Of a DNA stretch of 64,000 nt, positions 30,491-41,185 are shown piece after piece. The notes below the pieces were generated by a model, which saw only the letters and a list, made by a program, of their open reading frames with translations, was not told the DNA's origin and did not search any database. The position numbers and the translations under genes are program-made. Numbering within the stretch: position 1 is the stretch's first letter; each line of letters begins with the position of its first letter. Source of the DNA: Colius striatus (taxonomy: Eukaryota; Chordata; Aves; Coliiformes; Coliidae); NCBI RefSeq assembly GCF_028858725.1, contig NC_084781.1, forward strand, positions 5,588,513 to 5,652,512, given 5' to 3'.

Positions 30491-33400
30491 TTGCTGAAAT
30501 CAGCTCTCTGAACAGCGTCGGTCTCACTTTCAGTTTGACCATTTGCCCCGTGAAAGGCGTGTTCTCTCAGGGCTTCCGTGACAGTTGCAGTTTGCCTTTT
30601 GGACAGCAGCAAGCTTCGGAGCGTTTGGGGGCTTTGTTTGTTGTGCTGTGTGTGTGCTTTTAACTCGTGTTACCGGGCAGAGGTGGTGTTTTAGCGCTAG
30701 GTTCAGAAACTCCGTTAACTTCAGCAAACTGTTCCATTCTCGACGTAACTCAGCAGCTCAGACTCGTTTATTTCACGTGTTTATAAAATTGCTCACGCAC
30801 AATCGGTGCCCATGACCACAGATCTCTGCCAGACCACCCAGTAATTTCATGCTGTGCCTTTTCAGCCTGGAGTGTAACTTCTCATTTTGGCTTGGTCCTT
30901 CCAGGTGGTATTTTTCTACTGCATTCTCCTGTGGTGATGGATGACAAGGCAGAGAAGCCTGACTGAGACAGTGAAATCAGGCAAACCTGCACTTTCTGGT
31001 GCTGTCACCCTTCCATGTTTTGTTAGGGTGTTATCATCAAGAGGTTATGTTTTTTGTTACCTTAGTTATAGCTCCAAATGGTACCCTGTTCCAGTAGGGT
31101 AGGAAAGCTTGCTGTGAATTTTGTTAGGAGGAGTGTGGAACTGGGAGCTGATGTTGAATGCCACCCCTCTGTAAAGTTTTCCTAACGTTACATTTGTTTC
31201 CTTTCTGTGACTTTCAGATTCAGGAAGAGACAGAAATGTGGAAAATAAGAGAGTGGGAGAAGCAGACAGAAGAGAGTTACTGGAAAAGGCAAAACAGAAT
31301 GCTGTCGGACACCTCCGGGTGGGTTTTAGTTGCGTGCAGGAGATAACTGTCTTGACCTCCAAGACACCAGTCCTGACCACTGACCGCTGCTTGTATGGTG
31401 TCTGTTAAATCATTCAGTGTGCCCGAGGACCAAACAAGCTGGGTTTGAGGGAGGGGATGGGATTTAGGGTGGTGGAGGAGCTTACTACCATGGAGACTTC
31501 TGAGAAGCATGAACGTTGCAGGAAGTGGTTTTGATATCTCAGGGGAGAACACCTTTCAGATTTATACTGAGCCCACGGCTGCTGCTTGGCTCAGGAAATG
31601 AGGCGCTTCAAGTGAGAAACAAAGCTCGAGCCACGGGTACACGAGGTCACCCAAAACTGATGGGGCTTTCTGTGGTTTTGAGGTCTCAGTCCTGGTACCC
31701 AATCAAATTGCGATTCTAGTAAGTCAGTTCTATTCCTTCAGCTTCCCCTTGGCTGCTTTACCAGCCTATGTCTTGCTGCATATTGTTAGTCTTGTCCTGC
31801 AGAGTATTCTGGAGGAAGAGAACTGCATTTGTTGCCATAGGCAAGAGAGCTGCTTCCTCTGGCTTTGCACTGAGAGCATCTCTGTTGAGAACTCTGCTGT
31901 GCATAGAGGGCTGCAGGAAGTTTGACAACCAGCGTTAGCTACTGAACTGGTTTTGTGACTGTCTGTTAAAGTGATAGCTGGTCTTCTTGCATAGATGGAC
32001 ATCCAAGACTTGCTGGATGAAACCCTTGCTCAGAAAGTTTCTCCATCAGAGCTGAGAGCTGAAGGACAACTGTTCTCTTTCTGCAGCAGCCGGATGCGCA
32101 GCGATGGCTTCGATGAGGAGGGTCACAGGGCTGACTGGAAAACAAAGAACTCGCAATTTTTCGACCTAGTCGAAGATGATTTCCTCAGGGCCCGATCCTG
32201 GAATAAAAAGCTGTATGAATGTGAAGCCAACATGCCAGACAGGTCTGTGGGGGAATGAATGCTCTGTGATTGTAATTGAAACTCCCATTTGGAGTCCTGT
32301 TCCTTGAGCGTGAGTTGGTTAACGCGTGTGCACTTTCAGCGTGTCGCAGGATACCTAATTTGAATTCATCTGTGGAGTTCCCAAGTCACAGTAAGCAACA
32401 AAAGCTCAGCCTTAATTAAGCTCTCAGGAACAGGTCCAGGCGGGTTTTGAAAACCTCCAGAGAAGGAGACTTCACTCTCTCCCTGGGCAGCCTGGGCCAG
32501 TGTTCCATCAGCCTTGCAGTAAAGAAGTTTTGCTTTAAGTGGAACTTATTGTGTTCCAGCTTTTGTCCATTATCCCTTCTCCTATCACTGGACACTACAG
32601 AAGAAAGTGTTTTCCCATCCTCTTGGGGCATATTTCCTTCCTTGGGAAGGTCGTGGTAGCCCTTCTTCTTGGCTCTCTAAACTCATCTTCATTCTGTGGC
32701 TCAGTCTTTTCAGAACTGCTTTTTTTTTCCTTAAACACCTTGTCTATTTCTAATGGATGGTTCTGCTTTCTTACAGGTGGGGTCACAGTGGCTATAAAGA
32801 GTTGTACCCTGAAGAATTTGATACGGATAGGTAAGGCAAGCAGGCTTACTACTGTGTTCAGAACCTTACTCCTGTCAGGTTAGACCAGGAATTCTACAAA
32901 CCAAGTTTTCATTTTTGGGTATAAAGCAGCACTGGTTAGTTACAGACACTGAAAACAAATCTAGTGCATTAATGTGGTTCCCCCTCGTCTGAATCTAAGG
33001 AAGGCGTCGCACCTTTTACAGTAAGTAGACATTCAGCTGTAGCTTGAGCTACTAAAATGCTATGCTGGAAGGTCTGTCTGGGCCAAGAGAGAGCCAGGGT
33101 AGCAGGCTGAACCTAGATCAGCTCAGCATACACCCTCTCAAATATCACCTCGAAATTCTTCTTTCTGTTACAGCACACTTCTGTTTTCTGTGTTTCTTTT
33201 GAGTTGGAGAAATTCTTGCAGTATCCTGGAGAGTGGAGACTGAACTGTAAAAGAATATCTTGGGCAGAGTTAGTTATTTTTAAACTACACCTATGAGAGT
33301 TGTCAAGTGGGGTGTCTTTCAGGTTTACAGGTTTGAAGTCACCTGCTGTAAATGAGCTTTTGTCACTCAGTGGCTTTCAGTACACATTCTTCTCGATTCT

Positions 33401-34143
33401 GGCTCAAAGCCCTTAAATGGGGTTATTAGTAACACGTGCACCCAAGCTGTTAGTAAGTACTTGAAGCAAAAATGGAGCTGCTGTGTCTATCAGAGCATCT
33501 GCTTCCTTGCTCTAGCCAAGTGCATTGATGGGGTTGCTTAAAACTTTGAGATAGAAAAGCCTCAACTGCTACGTGCCTGCCTGTGTGCTTCCTTTTGGTC
33601 ATCCCTTGTTCTTTTTACAGTGACCAGCAAGAAGGAGATGAACAAAGAGTTATCAACGGGAAGAAGAAATCTCAGCTGGGGAAGCAAACTGCCCATGAGT
33701 CACACAAACGGAGGAAAACAAAGAAATCACACAAGAAGAAGCAAAAAAAGCGATCACACAAAAAGCGAAAGAAAAAGAAAAAGGAGCAGGGGAGAACGTC
33801 ATCAGAGTCTTCCCAGGAGAGCGAGTGCTCAGGAGAGGAGACCTCCAGCACCCGGAAAGGGAAACAGAAGCGTAAGAAAAAGACTAGAAAAGTGCCTGCC
33901 AGAGAACCCACTTCTTCTTCTGGGCAGGAAAGTGACTTTTCTCATGCCAGCAGCTCGACCACCAGCAGCTCTGAGGACAGCGCATCTGAGGGGAAGAGAG
34001 AGAAACGGTCCCCAAAAAAGAGGAAAAAACGTCCCAGTTCTGTGTTAGAGCGGCACAGTGAAGTACCGGAGAAGAGGAGCAAGAGGAAGAACTGGAAAGT
34101 GGCCGCAGATGAAAAGTCAGAGGACAGCTCAGATGAGGACTGA
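30169..34143 (+). CDS. NKAPD1: NKAP domain-containing protein 1 (C11orf57 homologue)
   Basis: A conserved vertebrate protein of unknown function. Exons: 30169-30237, 31218-31318, 32087-32242, 32777-32830, 33621-34143; 300 residues (human about 292). The N-terminal half is highly conserved: MSRVPVGKVLLRNVIRHTG, SRMRSDGFDEE, DDFLRARSWNKKLYECEANM, WGHSGYKELYPEEFDTDS. The last exon encodes a very basic, low-complexity tail: Lys/Arg/His clusters (residues about 140-175) alternating with Ser/Glu/Asp-rich acidic blocks, ending KSEDSSDED. That composition suggests a nuclear, RNA- or nucleolus-associated protein; this is inference. Introns are GT-AG. The third exon could also be entered by read-through from an in-frame ATG at 31995 in the preceding intron. 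Confidence 0.94.
32405..32670 (-). mobile_element. CR1 LINE fragment, antisense, in an NKAPD1 intron
   Basis: The plus strand reads as the complement of a CR1 body: AAAACCTCCAGAGAAGGAGA, then GGGCAGCCTGGGCCAGTGTT, then CCTATCACTGGACACTAC. These are familiar bird CR1 segments. The copy is 5'-truncated and visibly diverged, and its limits are approximate. It lies between the NKAPD1 exons at 32087-32242 and 32777-32830, inserted opposite to the gene. Confidence 0.85.
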
Positions 34144-34440
34144 TGAGTCTAGGCTGCAGTTCAAACAACAAGGTAGAGGACAGAGGCAGGTGTTTACCTT
34201 TTCTGCACTTCCCTGTGGTACAACTTGTTTCAGCACTGTGGTTTATTTAACATCCTGCCAGCCCACAGGGGAAAAACCGAGGCAGCCTGTAGTAGGTGCC
34301 CCCTTGCTTTTCATTGACTTGACATTCAGAAAAGCAGGGGAGCAGTTGCATGTCTCACAGGTTGGCTAATCCTGCCAGATTCTTTTTCTGTGACAAAGCT
34401 GACAACCTCTGACGCACAAAACTGTTACAGGCTCTCTGCA

Positions 34441-34486
34441 GGGGGGAAATGGGCACGTTTGCAGGGGGGAAATGGGCACGTTTGCA
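34441..34486 (+). repeat. Perfect 23-bp tandem duplication in the NKAPD1 3' UTR
   Basis: Two adjacent identical 23-base units (GGGGGGAAATGGGCACGTTT plus GCA), about 300 nt past the NKAPD1 stop codon. A run of nine or ten G lies close downstream near 34,500. The lack of divergence suggests a recent duplication or an assembly slip. Confidence 0.85.
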
Positions 34487-34969
34487 CTGGTTTTGTTGGG
34501 GGGGGGTTTGTTTGGTTGGTTTTTATTAAGTTTGCTCTTTTTTTTTGATTATGAAATCAATGACCAAGAGACAGCTATGTCTGGCAAAACAGGACATGTC
34601 ACTGGACTCAACTTTCCCATCCTCCAACAAAAGCAGACCTGCGTGGCAACATGTGCATGGTCAGCTGGACAGAGAAGGGAGCGTGAGGGAGTATGCTGGT
34701 TGCAGCTGAAGGTGCAGTACTCCTTCCTTAATGATGAAGACAAGACAGCGGTGCATTTGCCTGTTTTAGACTGCTCTCCAAATCCCGGTGTGGGCTGGCC
34801 ATTGTGTCTGCCTTTCCTTCCTCCTCTCCAGGGGGATGCTGAAATGATTTGTGCTGACAGAGGAGCCTTGGCAGGTGTTTTGTTGTGTCTCTGGTCTGCC
34901 CAGTGTATTACCTGAGGAACTGGTAATGGGCCTCTCTCCCTCCAGTTGAACAGCCGAGCCTTTTAACGA

Positions 34970-34975
34970 AATAAA
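34970..34975 (+). promoter_or_regulatory. NKAPD1 polyadenylation signal AATAAA
   Basis: A canonical AATAAA 827 nt after the stop codon, followed by GTGTTTGG and TTTTGTCATTGTTTTGG, a typical T/G-rich downstream element. Confidence 0.7.
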
Positions 34976-35369
34976 TCAATCCAGACGTGTTTGGTGCTTT
35001 TGTCATTGTTTTGGAGTAAAGCTCAGGGACAGAGCACGGGCCTGACAAGTTTAGGTGGTCCTTGTGTTCTCCCTGCGCCATGTGCTTCTGCCTGGTCAAA
35101 CCAGGTGGCTGTGGAGGGCTTTGAAGAGATGAGCTGAGGGAGACTGGAAGGGAAAGAAGCCATGAGAGTAATGTACTGTTAACTCCAGCTTTAGTCTACA
35201 CGTGAACAAGGACTAAACAGTGTCAGTGCCCCTAGGTCCTCGTTCACCCTCCTGCTCGCTGTCCCTTCCTTCACTTCAGGAGATGAGACATTCTCTGCAT
35301 GCCCTTGTCTGCTGGCCAGTAACTCCGAGAGAGCAGGACTGCGCTCGGCGTGCCTGCAGCTGCTTGCTC

Positions 35370-36090
35370 CCTGCCTGCAGCCGCTCAGTCGGGCGATGAC
35401 ACCGCCACACGAACAGCCGGGGGTAACGCCTACAAACCCGTTTGTTTCGTATCGCTATCCTTGTGTACTGACTGAATCAGCCGGCAGGCAGCTGAGGAGC
35501 GCCTGGGTCTGCTGAGGCTGTTGCTGTGGGAGACGCAACCACGCACCCCGGCAGCAGCGCTCCCGCTGCCCCAAGGAGCCGCTCCCTCAGCCCCGCGGCC
35601 GCTCCGTGAGCCCCAAGGAGCCGCTCCCGCTGCCCCAAGAAGCCGCTCCGGGAGCCCCAAGGAGCCGCTCCGTGAGCCCCGCGGCCGCCCCTCAGCCCCG
35701 CGCCCGCCCGGAAGCGGAAGGACGGCGGCGGCAGCTTCCGGCTCCGGTGCCCTTGGGCCGGCGGGGTGCAATGGCGGCGCTGGGGCTGCTGCGGGCGGGG
35801 CTGGTGCGGCCTCACGCCGCTCAGATGGGTGAGTGCCCGCGGCCCCGCTGCCCCGGCGCCGGCCCTGGCCCTGCCCTGCCCTGACACCTCGCCACCCCCT
35901 TGTCTCCTCAGCTTTCCTCGGGAGGACCCTTGGTCGCGGCCCCGCGGCCCTGGCGGCCGTCACCGATCGGAGCGCTCCGGCCCGGCAGAGCCACGGTGCC
36001 CCGCAGCGGAGCCACGGTACGTCCCGCGCCCCGGTGCAGCTCCCGCCGCCCGCCCGTGTGTGTGTGTGCGCGCGGTGGGACTTCTATCCG
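35370..36090 (+). promoter_or_regulatory. CpG-rich SDHD promoter
   Basis: A CpG-dense block over the presumed SDHD 5' UTR and its first two coding exons. An ETS-like double core (CCGGAAGCGGAAG, about 35,708-35,720) lies about 55 bp before the ATG; ETS/GABPA sites are common in promoters of respiratory-chain genes. In mammals this promoter is shared with TIMM8B on the opposite strand; no TIMM8B coding sequence was found here. Confidence 0.7.
35560..35705 (+). repeat. GC-rich imperfect tandem repeat upstream of SDHD
   Basis: At least five imperfect copies of a unit of about 22-28 bp, approximately CCCCAAGGAGCCGCTCC, sometimes alternating with a CCCCGCGGCCGCTCC variant. The array ends about 65 bp upstream of the SDHD start codon, so it sits in the core promoter or 5' UTR. 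Confidence 0.7.
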
Positions 36091-39006
36091 TAGCCGGCTC
36101 CCAGCACAACGCTTCTCAGCCCGCGCCGGGCCATGTTTCCCCGCCCTCGAAACGATTTCTCTAGGGCAGCCCAAGGGCTCGTTCTTCCGTTGCAGCCGCG
36201 GCTGGGCAGGATTGTTCGAGCCAGGAAGGAGGTGCGAGTAAGCACGGGCAGAAGAAATGGATGTGTTCACAGTGTTTTGTAGCGAGTTACTGACATTACC
36301 AGAATGGGTTACCGCAGCTCCCACAGCACTGTTCTCAGTGGGTAGCTCGGCTGTGCATTCACGCTCTGCCCGGGTCTGATTTCCAACAAGGTGTGTGTGA
36401 CTTAACGCTGATGTTGGCATGAAGTGTGTGAACCCTGCAAGTTTTTAAGTAGCAGATATTAACCAAACATTAAAAAACCTTAAATCTCTGCTAAGTAGCA
36501 AAGATGGGAGTTTTGCCCAATGTGGAAAAGGTTGAAAGAAATAATCGGGGAGGTTGAACGTTTTGGTCCTGCAGCGGTAAGAAAAGGAAACGCTGCAGTT
36601 GTGACTTTCTTGAACAGCAGAGCTTCTGGTTCACAGAGGTTAATCTGAGAAGTCTAGTCTGCAGGCAGAGAGTATTTGTTGGATTGTTTTTTCCTCTCTT
36701 CGTGTGGCAAGGCTGATGAAGGCAATGAAAGGTGACTGTGGCGAGACCAAGTTCCGGTCCATCCTTTGCGCAATAAAATATGACAAACGTGACCAGAGGT
36801 TCAGGATGTTTTGTAGCCATTACAGAAGAGGAAAGGATGAAGAAACAGTTGTAAAAAAAATCAGCTTAAATGTAGCTGAGCCACTTCTTTCTATTCTGGA
36901 CTTCACTATAACAGCAGCCTTCAGGCATGTGCTCTGAAGCAGTCTTGGGTATGGAGTTCTACAGGGTCTTAGCCCACAGCCTAGGTCGCTTTCACGTTTT
37001 ACTTCAGATTCTTTGCTTTCCTTACCTTGTTACTTTTCCATGTTTCTTCTTCCCTGCAAAAACACAAAAGAAAATAAAACCGTTCCCCTTTTGGTTTAAG
37101 CGTAGGGATAATATCTGTTGGGCAAGCACTTTGAGGTTACTGTGTTACAAAGGGAATTTCACAGAGTCTTGGTGTTTTTAGCCTGGGCTGATGCTGTTAT
37201 TCTGATTCAAAATATTGCTTATGATGATTGGGTTTGACTTGCTCTAGAATCTTCTAGATGTTTTTGGATTCTTTTTTACCTCTGTGATAGTATTTGCATG
37301 CTTCTAAAAAGCAAGAGTTGGCTGCAGAGCTCCCAAACCCATATTTCTATTTCCAGAGTAATCTGTTAAGTGTCTCAAATTTACCTCGCTGAGTATCAAT
37401 GTAGGACTGAAATCCTTTGGCCTTCAGATTACTTCTAGGCCCTATATCACTGTGACGGTCTCAGAAGTTTAATCTGCTCTTTACAGTTAAAAATAGCATT
37501 AGAGACAGAACTGTGCACAGAGTTATCATGTGCCTTTCACTGGAACTTGTAGTCCTTTCTCAAAAGGTGGGAAGAGTAAATAGTGTGTAACAGTCAGGAA
37601 ACTCGCTGACAAAAAGGCTCTGCCTTTGGAGACGCTTCTTTCCTGTGGGTTGACTTGGACCTTAGTCTTGAACAAGCAGTTGTGAAAGTAGGATGAGCAT
37701 TTGTTTTGACTTCACCTGTTGAGCATCTGTTCTTTTGTAACAAACGAAGGTTCTCTTTCTTAGCAGCACCAAAGAGAGAGGAGTATTGAAAATTAACCTG
37801 TTAGACATTGTAAAATAAAGAGATATTCTGTAGCAGTAATTCAAAAGTTTTGCTTGGATGAAAGCTTAGTAATCAGGTTGAAGAAAACATTATTGTGTGG
37901 TGCTGATCAGGACAAGGTATCTGTTTTTAAGGTTACAGCACTTCAAAGTGGAACTTGGCACTTAAAAATACTTCTCCTTACAGGTGGTTCCAAGGCCGCA
38001 TCTTTGCACTGGACAGGCGAGCGAGCTGTCAGTGTCCTCCTTCTGGGTCTCCTTCCTGCAGCCTACCTGTATCCTGGACCGGCCATGGACTATTCACTGG
38101 CTGCAGCTCTCACTCTCCATGGCCACTGGTAAGGACAATAGATCCCTCAGAATTAAAAGTCCAGTAGTCAGAATGGCTTCAAGCCTTAGGTCTTAAATCT
38201 GTATGTGACAGCCTACAGACTTATTTCCTGACCTAGTGTAAAACACCTGGAAAGAGATGCAAGCAAAGACCTTGCTCTCCAGGTTCTGTGATGGTCATGA
38301 CCTTTGACAAGACTAGTTGTACCTTGGTCTTCCTTTGTCACGCTGTTCTCTCAGTCAGAAGGCAGGATACATGTTACAATTCAGGAATCCATAAGCATTC
38401 TCTAGTGTTCTTCTGCGCAGTATCTCACCTCAATTCCTTGTCACTGTCTGTGAGGAAGAACCTTGGGTGTTTTCATCCTGTGGAAGAATCAATGTTGTGT
38501 GAACAAAAAGAACGGAATAAAACAAGAAGTTCTACAAGCCAGTGGGCTGGCTTGGCATCTCTCAGTGGTGATGAGATTATGCATAGTAAAGAGATGACGG
38601 CAACTCTTCCACTGCAGAAGCTGAGACCTTCATCATTGTTTTCATGCTTCCTGGGAAATGGATGCTTGCTCATGTTCTTCTTAAATGTAGTTCTACTGTG
38701 ATGGCATTCTTTAGGAAAGGTTGATGATAGAGGGTGAAAAACATGATGTGTTTGAGCCATCTTAGTAGAATGCTCACATAAACTGGGTGGATTTGAGTGA
38801 GGAATGCTCTTTCAGCCTTTTTCTCCTTCTTATTCTATAGGGGTCTTGGACAGGTTATAACTGACTACGTCCATGGAGATGTACCCATTAAACTGGCCAA
38901 TACAGGTCTGTACGTACTGTCGGCCGTTACCTTTGCTGGCCTCTGCTACTTTAACTATTATGATGTTGGTATCTGCAAGGCTGTTGCCATGCTGTGGAGC
39001 CTCTAA
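35771..39006 (+). CDS. SDHD: Succinate dehydrogenase cytochrome b small subunit (complex II anchor)
   Basis: SDHD, with SDHC, anchors succinate dehydrogenase in the inner mitochondrial membrane and contributes to the heme b and ubiquinone sites. Exons: 35771-35828, 35912-36016, 37984-38128, 38841-39006; 157 residues (human 159). The N-terminal third is an Arg/Ala-rich, poorly conserved mitochondrial presequence. The conserved core starts at [19 protein letters not shown] and has three predicted membrane helices (about [51 protein letters not shown]). The loop TDYVHGD carries the Asp-Tyr pair tied to quinone binding in the family. It ends [10 protein letters not shown]. All introns are GT-AG; the second is 2 kb and holds nothing recognised. 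Confidence 0.96.
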
Positions 39007-39504
39007 GATGCAACCAAGTCCCTGACAAACATGATTGTTCACTGCTGCCTCTGCTTCATTGTATTTTTACCAACATGTTTAATGCAAAGCAAATGAATCA
39101 CCAAGGGTCCATAGTTGGTACATTCTGCAGCGAGTTCAGAGCTAGTCTTTTAGAAGTAAATATCAAACAGCAGTAAAAATGTTAGCAAAGAAGAAGTGGG
39201 TTTAAAGTGGATAATGTCCAGTGAGGTGATTCAAGCTACACTGTAAAGTAGAAGGAATTAATTACATCAGTGACAGACTTACATAGCTGAAGGTGATTTT
39301 CCTTGTAACAGCAGCTTTACTGATGCTTTTCTAAAATAACTGTTGTGGGTTTCCCATTTTGTAAAACAAACTTGATTGCAGAGAACTGAACTATTATTTA
39401 TAATGACATCACAACAATTGAACTGTATGTAAGGCACACCTTGTAACTCTTTGGACCCTAAGAGTTGATGTAAAGAAGGCAATATTTTTTTTCTTAATTC
39501 ATAC

Positions 39505-39510
39505 AATAAA
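39505..39510 (+). promoter_or_regulatory. SDHD polyadenylation signal AATAAA
   Basis: A canonical AATAAA about 500 nt after the SDHD stop codon, followed by TTGTGTGTGTGTG. Confidence 0.7.
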
Positions 39511-40833
39511 GAATTTACAGAAATTGTGTGTGTGTGCATGAATGATTTTTACTGCTTTTGAGTTACTTAAAATGTATTTTCCTGCAGGTGGGCTTTTTTC
39601 TCCTAAAATCAAGTTAAAATACTAAATCATACTGTCATGTTACTGTTCATAGTGTTACTTTGCACGACTTCATTACTAACATTCAGATGTTATAAAACAA
39701 AAAACATTTTCATGAACAGGTGTTGTCCTTAACACAGAGGAGACTTAGGCTTAATATTAGAGTAGCATCCCTTAGAAAATGCAGCAATAAAAATGCAGCA
39801 ATAATTCTCTTAGAAGAAAAAATACTTTCACAGATTCATTTTAGGAGCCATACACAGCTTTTATGATTTCCCTGGAACCTCTGTGTTCATCTGCAACATT
39901 TTGGGGGTGGTTGTTTTCTAAGTAAACACAGGTACACATTTTCCTGTGTGACTCAAAAGACAACATACACCTTTTCTGTCATAGCTTAACATGAGACTCA
40001 TAGCTTAACATGACACCATCCTCTGTTATGTCCTTAGAGCATTTAAGGGGGAGAGATGAGATTCAGGTTTCTTATTTTCATAGCATTAAGGAGTGGTTAA
40101 CGGTTGCATTCTACTGGTACTCCTGTTGTACTCTTAAAAGAATTGTGTGCTACCATCCATCTGATTATGCAATAAACAAAAGGAACAAGCTGCTGTTTGA
40201 ACTCTACAAGACTTTTTTTAACATCAGAATTGGAATTTTTATGTATTTATTAATTGCTGTAACCATGTGAAACACCATGTAACAGGGCACTTGTGTTTCG
40301 CTGATCTTGTGGTCAGAATTGAGATGGTTGCTGCTGTGTGATGTGGTGTGATTTAGGTTTGCAAGTCACATTCATGAAGAAGAGGCACATCTGTGAGTCA
40401 AGGGTAAGTACCTCGCTGCGATCTGAGTATCACAGGAAGTGGTTGACATTTCTTCTTTTGTGACAAAAAGCAAGATGCATCTGTGTGTGGTGTTTGTTCC
40501 AGGTATCTTGTGTGAGAAATGAGCTACAGAACAACTCTGGGAATGTAGTAGTCAAAACCTGTGCTGTTAGGGGTTAGCAACTCTAAGACAAGTTCACTGT
40601 GTTTGAAGCAGGAATGGAAAAGTAATGACCTGAGCTTTCTCAATGGGAAAACAGCTCTATTAGAACTCTAATTGTTCAGGTAAGTCAACAGTTTTCTAAA
40701 CCAAGATTTCCAGCGAGTTAAAAATTGTCTGTTATTTCTGCTTCAGTTGAAGGGGCGAAAATGTCAGTGTTTAACTGAGATTCATAAAGATGCTCAAGAC
40801 ATATTCATGATGCAAAAAAGTAGTTTCAAAGTG
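39511..40833. other. SDHD-IL18 intergenic region
   Basis: AT-rich DNA between the SDHD 3' end and the IL18 3' end. Two small perfect or near-perfect duplications are visible: a 14-bp tandem unit (AAAATGCAGCAATA) at 39777-39804, and a 15-nt repeat (CATAGCTTAACATGA) at 39980-39994 and 39999-40013. No gene was found. Confidence 0.6.
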
Positions 40834-40839
40834 TTTATT
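40834..40839 (-). promoter_or_regulatory. Candidate IL18 polyadenylation signal
   Basis: TTTATT on the plus strand reads AATAAA on the IL18 strand, about 350 nt past the IL18 stop codon. Confidence 0.5.
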
Positions 40840-41185
40840 GGCCAGGTGCATGGTCTGTTTATCAAATCTATTCTTTCCAGCGGTGTTCTCTCCCACCCCA
40901 AAACAGGTCTTTTGATAACAGCTGTTTGATAACAGGCAGTAAAGATTTTAGGGATCAAACTGTACAGAACTATATACACTTTTGTATTATTATTTCTTCC
41001 CTCTAATTCTCTTTCCTCCTGTCTGACTGTAAAACATTCTTCTGCTTCTATTTCCGCTTCTATTGGATTCATTTTCCCTTGTAGGACGCTCATTTCTGTA
41101 CTGACTTACAGTAGCTAAAAGCATACAGCTGGCTTGTCTCGCATGAAGAAAGAATAAGATGTATTTTATAAAAGCCAAAATATAT

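Noticed and set aside
29515-30612. 366-residue minus-strand frame over the PIH1D2/NKAPD1 promoter
   Set aside because: It is Arg/Gly/Ala/Pro rich from CpG-island composition, in the wrong frame for PIH1D2, with no recognisable domain.
36704-36937. 78-residue frame in SDHD intron 2
   Set aside because: No recognised similarity, no convincing splice sites or initiation context, and it sits in an ordinary intron.
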